From CAVQDV01 sp963711375 (GTDB taxonomy: Bacteria; Pseudomonadota; Gammaproteobacteria; Coxiellales; Coxiellaceae): DNA of 64,000 bases. The notes under the pieces were generated by a model. It had not been told where the DNA came from. It saw only the letters and a list, made by a program, of their open reading frames with translations, and searched no databases. Of this stretch, positions 8,414-17,090 are shown piece by piece (the stretch's first letter is position 1; each line of letters opens with the position of its first letter). Made by a program: the position numbers and the translations under genes. The stretch is from NCBI GenBank assembly GCA_963711375.1, contig CAVQDV010000002.1, forward strand, positions 1 through 64,000. The letters are read 5' to 3'.

Positions 8414-9784
8414 TTATTTTCCTCCGCTCAGCAATCCCATAATTTTGGCGGCTTCCGTTAACGCATCGCGAAATTTGGGATGCGCTAAATTAATTAAGGT
8501 TTTCGCACGATTATGATTAGACATGCCAGACAAGTTAGCACAACCAAATTCTGTCACCACATAATGCACGTCGGTTCGTGCGGTGGTGACAATATTATTC
8601 AGTTTTGGCACTATTTTAGAAATTTCTTCCCCCTTCGCCGTGGAATGCGCCGCTAAAAAACTTTTTCCACCTTGGGATGCACTCGCTCCACGCACAAAAT
8701 CCACTTGTCCACCCGTCCCTGTTTTTTGCTTCCACTCCACCGATTCGGAAGCTACTTGACCAAACAAATCAATTTCAATAAAGGAATTAACCGAAATCAT
8801 ATTATCGAGTCGCGCAATAATACTGGCATTATTGACGTATGAAGCGGGGTAACACAGAATGGAAGGATTATTATTCATCACCCGATAATGCTCGGCCGAA
8901 GGCAACATGGCGACATTAAAAACGGTATGATGACGATTAATATTTTTATATTTATTGGTCACATTTCCATTTAGAATTAATTCAATTTGAGAGGCAGAAA
9001 GTAATTCAGTATGAATACCGAGATCATTTTTTTGTAGAAGAAAATCTCCAACGGCGGCGGGAACGCCACCGATACCCAATTGGATACAGGCTCGATCCGA
9101 AATATAATCAACAATGTGTTGAGCAATTTTTCGATCGACTTCATTGGGATCTTTGCGGGGTAAAAGCAGCAAATCACTATCATTTTCAACCACGGCATCC
9201 ACATCGCTCAGATGAATAATGCCATCACCAAACGTGCGTGGAAAATTCGTATTCACTTCAACAATAATTTTTTTGGCTTCACGTGCGGCTGGAATTGAAA
9301 AACTGCCATCTAAGCCAAAACTAAAAAATCCATGCTCATCCATGGGGGAAACTTGAAACATGTGTAAATCAGGCCTCCCATATTGCGTGAGAAAACCTTC
9401 ACCAAATCGACTAAAATGCCCAGGAATGTATTCCGGGTATTGTATCGCATCGCGATGCGCCTGTGCGGTTTTTAATAAGGTCCCGATTTCGCCGCCAATA
9501 AACGGCAATATTAAATGAATGGATTTTAAAACGGCGGGGTCATTAAAAAAAGAAACCACTTTCGCCGAACTTCGAAATAAATAGGTATCTACACACTGCG
9601 GAAAAAAACCGGCTTTAGCGGCATTTGCATAGGCTTGAGTCAAGGCAACCGGCGTTGCGCCAAAGCACCCAAATGTAACAAATTTAACGTCTTTTGCTAG
9701 GCTTTCTATCGCTTTTTCAGGAGTGCTTAGTTTTGACTGATAGAGCGCTTGAATATTTTTCGGGGAAAATGGGAAATTTTTCAT
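8414..9784 (-). CDS. Acetyl-CoA hydrolase/4-hydroxybutyrate CoA-transferase family (itaconate CoA-transferase candidate)
   Basis: A 456-residue member of the Cat1/4-hydroxybutyrate CoA-transferase family. Visible features are GIGGVPAAVGDFL near residue 240, the segment SFIEIDLFGQVASES carrying the expected catalytic glutamate, GGQVDFVRGASASQGGKSFL, and the C-terminal DVHYVVTEFGCANL. Yersinia RipA and Pseudomonas Ict, which load CoA onto itaconate, belong to this family. The start has GGAGAAC/AGGA upstream, two bases after the lyase stop, in a four-gene operon. The neighbouring hydratase and CitE-like lyase favour itaconate, but butyrate, propionate or 4-hydroxybutyrate as acceptor cannot be excluded. 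Confidence 0.75.
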   Translation of the reverse strand: MKNFPFSPKNIQALYQSKLSTPEKAIESLAKDVKFVTFGCFGATPVALTQAYANAAKAGFFPQCVDTYLFRSSAKVVSFFNDPAVLKSIHLILPFIGGEIGTLLKTAQAHRDAIQYPEYIPGHFSRFGEGFLTQYGRPDLHMFQVSPMDEHGFFSFGLDGSFSIPAAREAKKIIVEVNTNFPRTFGDGIIHLSDVDAVVENDSDLLLLPRKDPNEVDRKIAQHIVDYISDRACIQLGIGGVPAAVGDFLLQKNDLGIHTELLSASQIELILNGNVTNKYKNINRHHTVFNVAMLPSAEHYRVMNNNPSILCYPASYVNNASIIARLDNMISVNSFIEIDLFGQVASESVEWKQKTGTGGQVDFVRGASASQGGKSFLAAHSTAKGEEISKIVPKLNNIVTTARTDVHYVVTEFGCANLSGMSNHNRAKTLINLAHPKFRDALTEAAKIMGLLSGGK

Positions 9785-9786
9785 TC

Positions 9787-10665
9787 CTATTGTTCTCCTT
9801 CAGTGAATATTTTTACTCTGGCTAACAATTCTTCGCATTTTTTCACAATAGGGATATCGAGCATTTTGCCCTTATATTCGCAGGCATAACCCTGTGCTTC
9901 TTGGTAGGTCTTCACAATGGCTTTTGCTTCCTCGATTTCTTCTGGTGTTGGGGACAATATTTCAACAATAGTCTGAAGTTGATTGGGATGAATGGCAACC
10001 TTTGTCGAGAAGCCTAAATCTTTTACTTGCCGGGTCTCTTTGCGCAATCCCTCATCATCATGAAAATTAAGATAGGGAACATCCCAGGCCGGTTTATGAG
10101 CATAATGCGCGGCTTGTACAATTCGGGATCGATAAGCAATAGTACTAGCGAAATCGAGTTTTACTCCAAGGTCTACCGACAAATCGCCACCTCCAAATGC
10201 GATGGCCGCAACGCGAAAATGTGAGGCAATTTCGTGGGCGTATTGCATGCCATACGCCGTTTCAATTAATGCCACAAATGGAATTTGACTTAATTTTGGG
10301 CCGCCCAATAATTCGGTGTATAATTCTATTTCTTGGAGATTTTGCACTTTTGGTAAAAAAATAGCATCCAGCGGTATCGGCGCCTCAATTAAGGCAGCAA
10401 GATCCTTGAGGCCTGGCAATGTTGAAATGGCATTGATTCGAATGGCCGTCATCATGGGATGATTGGTGGGTACTCGTTTGTTTTTCTGCAAATATTCTAG
10501 CAATACTCGACGTGCATCATCCTTAGCAGCTAAGGGGACGGCATCCTCAAGGTCCAGAACAACACCATCTGCGTATTTAAAACCACCTGCTTTTTCATAT
10601 CGATCCGTTCGATTGGCTGGCGTAAACAGAACCGTTCGACATAAATAGGGTGACATAGTTTGCAT
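9787..10665 (-). CDS. HpcH/HpaI-CitE family lyase ((S)-citramalyl-CoA lyase candidate)
   Basis: A 292-residue CitE-like TIM-barrel protein. The start at 10665 is chosen because AAGGAAG lies seven bases upstream; a longer frame to 10731 lacks a ribosome site. Family signatures are RTVLFTPANRTDRYEKA, DGVVLDLEDAVPLAAKDDAR (acid pair for the divalent metal), FVALIETAYGM (catalytic-site glutamate), AIAFGGGDLSVDLG and the C-terminal VAIHPNQL. Members cleave malyl-, methylmalyl- or citramalyl-CoA; the CitE of itaconate clusters (RipC/Ccl) makes acetyl-CoA and pyruvate. It is the first gene of the operon. Confidence 0.8.
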   Translation of the reverse strand: MQTMSPYLCRTVLFTPANRTDRYEKAGGFKYADGVVLDLEDAVPLAAKDDARRVLLEYLQKNKRVPTNHPMMTAIRINAISTLPGLKDLAALIEAPIPLDAIFLPKVQNLQEIELYTELLGGPKLSQIPFVALIETAYGMQYAHEIASHFRVAAIAFGGGDLSVDLGVKLDFASTIAYRSRIVQAAHYAHKPAWDVPYLNFHDDEGLRKETRQVKDLGFSTKVAIHPNQLQTIVEILSPTPEEIEEAKAIVKTYQEAQGYACEYKGKMLDIPIVKKCEELLARVKIFTEGEQ

Positions 10666-10774
10666 AGCCAACTTCCTTTGGAATGAAAAACTGGCTATAT
10701 TCTCAGAGATTTTGCGATTAAACGCAATCAAAAATAGCTTAAAATGCTTTTGTGGCTTCTGCTGTGGGCAGAGT

Positions 10775-11512
10775 TTAAAGCGTTTTCAAAATTCCTTCCA
10801 ACACTTCCTTAGGCGTGTGCGTTAAAATTTCGCTTGCATTCACGTCATCAACCGTAATCGAATTCCCTGCATCCCAAAAAAGCACACGCTGATCCGGCAT
10901 TGGGTCCCACGTTATCTCTTCAGAAGCCGTAATTAAGCTTTTTTCGATGTCCATCTTAAATTTTTCTTTTTGCTCCGAGGATAATTTTTGAAAAATTTTC
11001 TGGAGAAAAACAACTCCAGATTGATGATCACATTCATGTTGAATAACATGAGCGGCAAACCCACTAAATATCTCATGATGATGCCTACCCTGTTCATCGT
11101 CGAATTTAATTTCGACTGAAGAAAATCGGGGAACCTGCCCCGCCATGCATCCAGTAACGCTCAAACAACTTTCTCCAAATTGAGGATAAAAAACGTCGCC
11201 AAATAATTTAATAATCCGAGGATTCACCATCACGGTAACATTCGGAATCACTCGTTCTGGATAATTTTTACGAGCCCACTCGCGACAGGCTTCATCATTG
11301 CTTCCGATTAAAATGACTTGGAGGGGGGTTTTTATGGAAAGACATTGATTCGAGGAAATACCAACAGCTCTCGTCTCCACTAATAATTGATTCATTAAAG
11401 AAATATCTTTTTTAAGCTGAGAAATATGTTGTGAAGAATGCCAATCCACCGCCATCGGTATTCGATGCAAAACGGTATTTCCAATGATTCGAATTTTTGA
11501 AAATGCTGGCAT
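10775..11512 (-). CDS. Peptide deformylase-like protein with C-terminal extension
   Basis: A 245-residue protein with the three deformylase motifs in altered form: VGISSNQC near residue 50 (usual GxGLAAxQ), ESCLSV near 115 (usual EGCLS) and HECDH near 157 (usual HEFDH/HEYDH). The metal ligands Cys and the two His are kept and so is the catalytic Glu. It is about 70 residues longer than standard Def at the C-terminus. It would remove formyl groups from nascent peptides or act on another N-terminus. The start has AGGGAG eight bases upstream. It is likely a paralogue rather than the housekeeping enzyme, which is normally next to fmt. Confidence 0.7.
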   Translation of the reverse strand: MPAFSKIRIIGNTVLHRIPMAVDWHSSQHISQLKKDISLMNQLLVETRAVGISSNQCLSIKTPLQVILIGSNDEACREWARKNYPERVIPNVTVMVNPRIIKLFGDVFYPQFGESCLSVTGCMAGQVPRFSSVEIKFDDEQGRHHHEIFSGFAAHVIQHECDHQSGVVFLQKIFQKLSSEQKEKFKMDIEKSLITASEEITWDPMPDQRVLFWDAGNSITVDDVNASEILTHTPKEVLEGILKTL

Positions 11513-11683
11513 AAAAGAGACTCCCTATCAGCGCTTCCCGCTTGGAAGAGCTTCGTGTTTATTACTGCATCGTGCTGTGTTAATGTGCGTCCTGCCTTTT
11601 TATCTGCTTACTCAAACCGTTCAAACAATAATCTGGCCAAGAATGTATTCTCCTCTTTTAAAACGCAAGGACAAAGCGTTTCT

Positions 11684-12571
11684 CTACGACTCCTTTTCAT
11701 CACGGACACTGATGTGATGTAAAAGCCATTCAACATCATCAGGCGATTCAACGTGGATAATAACCTTACCAGCCCCGCTGTTATTCAATTTCACACTCAC
11801 GTTGGAGGAAAATCGTTTTGAAAGTTCTCTCGACCAATACTCATATTTATCGGCGTAGTAATATTTTCGGGGATCTGTTTGAACACTATTTTGAAGACTA
11901 GGGGATTGCTTCATATATTGGCTTAGCTTTTCCACATTCCTCACGGTCAGATTTTCCGCCACAATTTTCTCGGCCAATCGAATTTGTTCCTCGGGTGCTA
12001 AGATCAACAGTGCCCTTGCATGCCCCATTTCAAGAGCACCCGCTTCTAGCAATTTTTTAACCGGCTCACTCAAGGACAATAAACGAATGGCATTGGTAAT
12101 GGACGAACGCGACTTTCCGAGCATTTGGGCAATATCCACATGATTCATTTGAAATTCATGATGAAAGCGTTCATAGGCCATTGCCTCTTCTACCGGATTT
12201 AAATTCTCTCGCTGAATATTTTCTATCAGCGCGAAGGCCAAGGCTACATTATCGGCTACCTCGCGAACCAGCGCAGGAATGTGAGTCAATTCAGCTAATT
12301 TTGCAGCCCGCCATCGACGTTCCCCTGCTATAATTTCGAATTGATTTCCAACCTGCCTTACCACGATGGGTTGGAGAAGACCCTGAGATTTAATGGAAGC
12401 GCTGAGTTCTGTCAGACTGGAATCACTAATGCTTCTTCGAGGTTGAAATTTTCCTGGAATAATCGATTGAAGCGATAACTGTTGAAGTGAAGAAACTGAT
12501 AAATTCGCTTCTTTCGCTAAACTGCTGAGACTTCTTAGTCCCTTTAATCCTTTTAGCTCGATACTTGACAT
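11684..12571 (-). CDS. parB: ParB/Spo0J-type chromosome or plasmid partition protein
   Basis: A 295-residue ParB. The start at 12571 has AAGGA seven bases upstream; the frame to 12637 runs into the iterons. The ParB/Srx nuclease-like domain (about residues 30-120) contains PGKFQPRRSISDSSLTELSA, GLLQPIVVRQ and the CTP-binding motif IIAGERRWRAAKLA. The central HTH (about 130-220) contains MLGKSRSSITNAIRLLSL. A C-terminal dimerisation region follows. It is of the chromosomal Spo0J class, unlike the SopB-like ParB encoded at 14110, and has no adjacent ParA of its own. A parS-like 16-mer lies at 18956-18971. Confidence 0.9.
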   Translation of the reverse strand: MSSIELKGLKGLRSLSSLAKEANLSVSSLQQLSLQSIIPGKFQPRRSISDSSLTELSASIKSQGLLQPIVVRQVGNQFEIIAGERRWRAAKLAELTHIPALVREVADNVALAFALIENIQRENLNPVEEAMAYERFHHEFQMNHVDIAQMLGKSRSSITNAIRLLSLSEPVKKLLEAGALEMGHARALLILAPEEQIRLAEKIVAENLTVRNVEKLSQYMKQSPSLQNSVQTDPRKYYYADKYEYWSRELSKRFSSNVSVKLNNSGAGKVIIHVESPDDVEWLLHHISVRDEKES

Positions 12572-12587
12572 TGCACCATCCTTTAAA

Positions 12588-12720
12588 ATCCCGTAAATGT
12601 CACCCCCTCCTGTAAATGTCACTCCTTGTGGGTTCAACTCTTCCTGTAAACGTCACTTTTGCCCCTGTAAACGGCGCTTTCGACCCCGTAAACGTCACTC
12701 CCTGTCCTGTAAATGTCACC
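12588..12720 (+). repeat. Iteron cluster (TGTAAAYGTCAC), six copies
   Basis: Six direct repeats with core GTAAAYGTCAC begin at 12593, 12612, 12646, 12667, 12688 and 12709. The last four are spaced exactly 21 bases apart, two turns of the helix, as in Rep-binding iterons. The copy at 12667 is degenerate. Inverted-orientation copies lie downstream of the rep gene (16796, 18441, 18594, 18614). The cluster separates the divergent parB and parA genes. Binding by the Rep_3 initiator encoded at 15183 is the likely function. Confidence 0.75.
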
Positions 12721-12850
12721 AAAAAATATTTATCTACCTGAAAGCATTAAAAAAATTTAAGACTAAACAACAAATAAATATATTAAAAATTAAAACACGT
12801 TGTGTTTATCTTGTAAATAAGAAATTTTAATAAATTATTGTATTTTCATA
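12721..12850. other. AT-rich region beside iterons, putative replication origin unwinding region
   Basis: About 130 bases of strongly AT-rich sequence directly follow the iterons and precede parA. TTATCTACC near 12730 and TTATCTTGT near 12807 are weak DnaA-box-like words (two or more mismatches to TTATCCACA). Iterons next to an AT-rich stretch are the usual layout of a theta-replicating plasmid origin. The region must also carry the parA promoter. Confidence 0.5.
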
Positions 12851-12905
12851 AAAAGGTGGTTAAATTAGAATAACTGTGAAATTTCAACTTCTAGGGAAAT
12901 AAACT

Positions 12906-14120
12906 ATGTTGGATACTCAAATTAATCCCTACGGGACGGAACAACCCGAACTATTAATGGACAAATTTTATCAAGCCGGCAATGAAATGCTTTTAACCTT
13001 GAGAAATTTTGTGACAAGTCCTGATAAACGAAAAAGACCCAGAACCTGGGGTGCAACGGAAGCCGCCAAAATGGTGGGAGTTTCCGATCCCACGTTTCGA
13101 AAATTACAGGACACAAACCCGAATATTCCTGGCATTTTAGCTGAAACTTCTAGCAATGGCCGAAAGGTAAAAAAATATACGCTTTCTGCCATTAATGCGC
13201 TACGTGAGAAAGCGAATACTCGTTATGTCAGGCCAGTAGGCGCTCGTCCACTAACCATTGCCGTTTCCAATTTAAAGGGTGGTGTTGGAAAAACGGAAAC
13301 TACCGTCGATTTAGGAAAAAAGTTTGCCATAGAAGGTTTACGCGCCCTTCTCCTGGATTTTGATGCACAGGGTTCAGCCACGCTTCTCAGTTCAGGACTT
13401 ATTCCAGATCTTGAACTGCGTTATGAAGATACCATTACCAATTGTTTAATTTCCGATCCCAGCAATATTCGGAAAGTCATTTTAAAAACCCATTTTGATG
13501 GCTTTGATATTATTCCAGCCAATTTGGCGATCCAAGATTGCGATTTAATGTTGCCCAATGAAAAAGAAAACAATCATGAACGTTTAGGTTCCTCATTTAT
13601 GCGATTATCCGAATCTTTAAAAATTATTAAAAACGATTATGATGTTATTTTAATTGATTGTGGGCCTAATTTGGGTTTACTGACTTTAAATGCGATTATT
13701 GCTTGTGATGGCATGATTATCCCAATTCCGCCCAGCATGAACGATTATTCAAGCTTTATCATGTACACGGCGACCTTGCGGAACATGTTCAGAGAACTTT
13801 CGACGAAAAAATTAGAATATCTGAGAATTTTGTTATCAAAGCACACGGGAAGTAATGAAGCCTTACAAATGGAAAGCATGATGCGAGAGCAATTTGGCCG
13901 GTATATTTTAACCAATCACATGTGTGAAACGGTTGAAGTTTCTAAAGCGGCCAATGAGATTGGAACCATTTATGATGTCTCCAAGCCACGGGGAAGTCGG
14001 GAGGCTCATCGTAGGGCTCTGCAACATCTGGATGATGTGAATATGGAAATCATTAATAACTTTAAAGAAATTTGGCGTAAGCAAGCCAGCCTAAAAGCGG
14101 GAGAAAGTAATGGACAATAG
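12906..14120 (+). CDS. parA: ParA/SopA-type partition ATPase with N-terminal HTH
   Basis: A 404-residue type Ia ParA. Residues 40-100 form a MerR-like HTH (GATEAAKMVGVSDPTFRKLQ) that in this class represses the par operon. The deviant Walker A SNLKGGVGKTET lies at about residues 121-132; Walker A' (LLLDFDAQGSATL) and Walker B (VILIDCGPNLGLL) follow. Length and layout match F SopA and the Coxiella plasmid QsopA proteins. It overlaps the downstream parB start by 11 bases and has iterons upstream, the same order as ori/inc-sopA-sopB in F-like plasmids. It drives DNA segregation through ATP-dependent binding to the nucleoid. Confidence 0.9.
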   Translation: MLDTQINPYGTEQPELLMDKFYQAGNEMLLTLRNFVTSPDKRKRPRTWGATEAAKMVGVSDPTFRKLQDTNPNIPGILAETSSNGRKVKKYTLSAINALREKANTRYVRPVGARPLTIAVSNLKGGVGKTETTVDLGKKFAIEGLRALLLDFDAQGSATLLSSGLIPDLELRYEDTITNCLISDPSNIRKVILKTHFDGFDIIPANLAIQDCDLMLPNEKENNHERLGSSFMRLSESLKIIKNDYDVILIDCGPNLGLLTLNAIIACDGMIIPIPPSMNDYSSFIMYTATLRNMFRELSTKKLEYLRILLSKHTGSNEALQMESMMREQFGRYILTNHMCETVEVSKAANEIGTIYDVSKPRGSREAHRRALQHLDDVNMEIINNFKEIWRKQASLKAGESNGQ

Positions 14121-15129
14121 CAAAAGGAATATTCACAATTCTGGTCCCCTAGGAATGTTGGTAAAGACCGGCCAAGTGAAACGAATCGATCATCCTCTAG
14201 AAGAAAAAGAGGCTGATCTTAGCTTACAAACGCCACAACATAAAACACCGGCGCCCTATTTTAAAACGGCATCTGGTATTGAATTTGTCGAACACGAGTT
14301 GATTTATATTGATCCGAGAGAATGTGAGCCTTGGAAATACGCCAATCGACAGGATCAGGAACTTGGTGATATGGATGAGCTCATTGAGTCGATAAAAACC
14401 AACAAACAATTACAACCGGCGCTCATCAGAAAACACCCTAACCCGCATGATCAAATCCGATATGAAATAATATTTGGCCGAAGACGACATTTGGCTTGTT
14501 TGAAATTGGGGATTCCGTTTCTGGCCATCCGTAAAGAAATTCCGAATGCCCAGGAGGCCATTGCTTCGCAAGATGCGGAAAATAAATTCAGAAAGGACGT
14601 CAGTTATTATTCAAATGCGATGCTCTATCAGCGTATTCTGAAAGATGGCATTTTTAAAACCGATAAAGAATTAGCGGATAAGCTCAGAATGTCGGCTTCC
14701 AGTTTAAATGAGTTGTTGGCGTTTGCCAAAATTCCGGAACATATCATTAAAAAAATTCCCAATGTGCATCGCTTATCCAAAAGTTTTGCCGTAAAAATCC
14801 AGATGCTTTCAAATAAATCCGTTAAGCATGAGACAATTCTTTCGGATTTAGCACCCAACATTGGCGAATCTATTAACTCCCCTGCCCGTCTTGAAAAAAT
14901 CGTATTCAATAAGATTGAAAATAATGAGGCTATTCCGCCAAAAACCGAAAGTAAGCCATACAAGCTGAGTAATGGTAAGAAGCTATTTACCTTCAAATAT
15001 GATCAACGTGGGATGCCCTGCATTGTGTTTAACCCACAGGAGATTCCGTTCATTAACATGGAAACCCTTTGCGATGCGATTAAACACACTATCGAAGGTA
15101 TCAGGTCGAAAAATGGATACCAGAATTAG
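14110..15129 (+). CDS. SopB-like ParB centromere-binding protein
   Basis: A 339-residue ParB of plasmid type. The N-terminus (MDNSKRNIHNSGPLGMLVKT) is of the kind that contacts ParA and stimulates its ATPase. The ParB/Srx domain spans about residues 65-165 with IIFGRRRHLACLKLG in place of GERRWRA. An HTH (ELADKLRMSASSLNELLAF) lies near 185-205. Translation is coupled to parA (start inside the parA tail, GGAG upstream). It differs clearly from the Spo0J-type ParB at 11684, so the block has two unrelated ParB proteins. The large palindrome 5 bases after its stop is a good candidate for its binding site. Confidence 0.85.
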   Translation: MDNSKRNIHNSGPLGMLVKTGQVKRIDHPLEEKEADLSLQTPQHKTPAPYFKTASGIEFVEHELIYIDPRECEPWKYANRQDQELGDMDELIESIKTNKQLQPALIRKHPNPHDQIRYEIIFGRRRHLACLKLGIPFLAIRKEIPNAQEAIASQDAENKFRKDVSYYSNAMLYQRILKDGIFKTDKELADKLRMSASSLNELLAFAKIPEHIIKKIPNVHRLSKSFAVKIQMLSNKSVKHETILSDLAPNIGESINSPARLEKIVFNKIENNEAIPPKTESKPYKLSNGKKLFTFKYDQRGMPCIVFNPQEIPFINMETLCDAIKHTIEGIRSKNGYQN

Positions 15130-15132
15130 GTG

Positions 15133-15168
15133 AAAATTCGGATATCCGAATTCGGATATCCGAATTTT
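15133..15168. promoter_or_regulatory. 36-bp perfect palindrome between parB and rep (candidate parS or rep operator)
   Basis: Two overlapping copies of AATTCGGATATCCGAATT (15135-15152 and 15149-15166) make one perfect palindrome that extends to AAAATT...AATTTT at 15133-15168. It fills the gap between the SopB-like parB stop and the rep start. Likely roles are the centromere bound by ParB, an operator for Rep autoregulation, or both. A terminator is less likely because no U-tract follows. Confidence 0.65.
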
Positions 15169-15182
15169 ACGGTTCACACTGA

Positions 15183-16484
15183 ATGGATGCACATATGGAA
15201 ATTAGTACAGTACAAGAAAAACGTTCTGAGCTCAAAAAGCATGTGAATGCCATTCATTGCTCTAATAACCTGTCCTTAATGCAAAGAAAGCTATTTAATG
15301 CCTTACTGTTTAATGCGTATCCCGAGCTGCCGCATCGATCTCAGTTTCAGATCACCAGTAAGGAGCTCTGTCGGTTAATTGGATTCAATAGTAATGATTA
15401 TGCAAGACTCAAAAATGCGCTGAAAGGGCTTATGTCTATCGTTATTGAGTGGGATGTTTTAGATAGGGCCGATGAAAAGGACTCATGGAAGGCCAGTACT
15501 ATCTTAGCGTCGGTTGAGTTAAAGAATGGCCTTTGCTCCTATGAATACAGCCAAGTGATGAGTCAATATCTTTACCAACCTGAAATTTATGGCCGCATTA
15601 ACATTGAGTTGGTGGCAAAGTTTAAATCCAGTTATGCCTTAGCCTTATATGAAAATTGCATTCGCTACCAAAACTTGCCTCAAACTCCCTGGTTTCCAAT
15701 AGCGGTATTCAGGCCATTGATGGGCGTTGAAGAGGGAAAATACAAAGAGTTTAAAGCCTTTAAACGCCGAGTGCTGGATATTGCTATAGACGAAGTCAAT
15801 AACATTTCACCCATCAAGATCGTTCCGGAAATTGATAGAAGAAATCAGTCCGTTACTCGAGTTCGTTTCCTGCTGGATAAGAATGGGCCTATTGATGCGG
15901 CTAAGCTTATGGTTGATCAGACCGTTTCTTCAGACGTCAAGACTTCTTTAATTGAGGTTTTTGGCTTCTCAGACGAAAAAGTGAAAGATATATTGGGTCA
16001 ATACGAAGTAAATTATGTGAGAGAAAAAATTGATCAAATCCGATCGTCGAAGAGTTTCTTGTCGGGAAAAATTGAAGGCGTGGCGGGTTACTTAATTGAC
16101 TCGCTTCGCCATGACTACAAAGCCAATAAATCCAGTAAAACTCTTGTTGCTGAGTTACGTTTAAAAAAGGTTCTCGAAGAAAAGGCTGAAGAGAGCCATG
16201 AAGAAGACTTGAAAAATCGTTATTCCCTCTATGTGAATAAGAAAATCCAAACTTACCTTTCAGGACTCACTGAACAACAGACAGGGGATTTAAAAGCGGA
16301 ATTTGAACTCAAGGTGGTCAAAGAGAATGCCGTTTTGCATAAATGGTATATCAAACATGGACTGGATCACCCTGGAACTAAGGCCAGTTTCAACACATTT
16401 GTTCGAACTGTTGGAGGTCACTTCATTGGGGAGATTTTGTCCTTTGAATCGTTCATCCAGTTTCTAAAAGACTTTAATGAATAG
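15183..16484 (+). CDS. Rep_3 superfamily plasmid replication initiator
   Basis: A 433-residue initiator. Residues about 15-235 form the two winged-helix domains of the Rep_3/RepE family: NLSLMQRKLFNALLFNAY, FQITSKELCRLIGF, ALYENCIRYQNL and EFKAFKRRVLDIAIDEVN followed by RVRFLLDK. Rep_3 proteins bind iterons and recruit the host helicase; repeated 21-bp iterons are present at 12588-12720. The C-terminal 200 residues (coiled, Lys/Glu-rich) exceed the usual 230-330 total length and are of unknown function. No strong Shine-Dalgarno is seen; an in-frame ATG at 15195 is an alternative start. The palindrome at 15133-15168 lies directly upstream. Confidence 0.85.
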   Translation: MDAHMEISTVQEKRSELKKHVNAIHCSNNLSLMQRKLFNALLFNAYPELPHRSQFQITSKELCRLIGFNSNDYARLKNALKGLMSIVIEWDVLDRADEKDSWKASTILASVELKNGLCSYEYSQVMSQYLYQPEIYGRINIELVAKFKSSYALALYENCIRYQNLPQTPWFPIAVFRPLMGVEEGKYKEFKAFKRRVLDIAIDEVNNISPIKIVPEIDRRNQSVTRVRFLLDKNGPIDAAKLMVDQTVSSDVKTSLIEVFGFSDEKVKDILGQYEVNYVREKIDQIRSSKSFLSGKIEGVAGYLIDSLRHDYKANKSSKTLVAELRLKKVLEEKAEESHEEDLKNRYSLYVNKKIQTYLSGLTEQQTGDLKAEFELKVVKENAVLHKWYIKHGLDHPGTKASFNTFVRTVGGHFIGEILSFESFIQFLKDFNE

Positions 16485-17090
16485 AGAACCCATTCTCAAT
16501 TTTCTAAACCCATCCAATGGTCGCTTTGCAGATCGATCTCTGCTTCACCGAGGCTGGTTTCATTTTAATTTTACCATTAAAGCAAGTGCCAGCCGCCCCA
16601 ACGGCGTTCATAGACTTTCTAGTTTTAATCATTAGAGAACTCATCTTGGCTCATTATTGTGGGATTGTCTCCTAAAAAAAAGCTCGAATCAGCTAGGTTT
16701 GCCACGCATTGCATTTTTTTTATAAAACAATCCAGTGAATTTGAAACCAATCTGATCGCGCTGATAGGAAAAAATAGTGCTGGGACGTACTAGGGGTGAC
16801 GTTTACAGGATATTTTTCAGGAGTTCCGCTATGTGCATAGTCAAGTAGAACCGTAAAAAAATCCCTCCCGGTTAAATCCAATATGGATAACGGGTCATAT
16901 ACCATCCTTGAGCACTTAGCTTGATACCAAACACATCGACAACGTTATTTAAAAACCTTTATAGGCCAATCTGCTATTCGTGGTTATTTCCGTAAAAATA
17001 CGCACAAGTTGTCCGTTCGATTTATAAAAATGCGTGCCCCAAACTCGCTAACGTGGCTGCCCCTACCAAGGTAAGAGCCCACAGGAACTG
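16485..17090. other. Gene-free stretch after rep, with one inverted iteron-like copy
   Basis: No credible coding frame. One iteron core in reverse orientation (GTGACGTTTAC) lies at 16796-16806, preceded by AGGG and followed by AGGA as in the other copies. The right part (about 16900-17090) probably contains the left end of the IS110 element, but I could not fix its boundary. Confidence 0.45.

Noticed and set aside
9787..10665. The operon CitE-like lyase as the citrate lyase beta subunit
   Set aside because: No CitD, CitF or CitG partner genes are adjacent, and the neighbours are CoA-transferase and MaoC genes.
12588..12720. Repeats at 12588-12720 as ends of a transposon or a CRISPR array
   Set aside because: Spacing is 21 bases with similar spacers, far too short for a CRISPR array, and no cas genes are present. 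Inverted copies on the far side would also fit mobile-element ends, but position beside rep/par genes and the AT-rich flank favour iterons.
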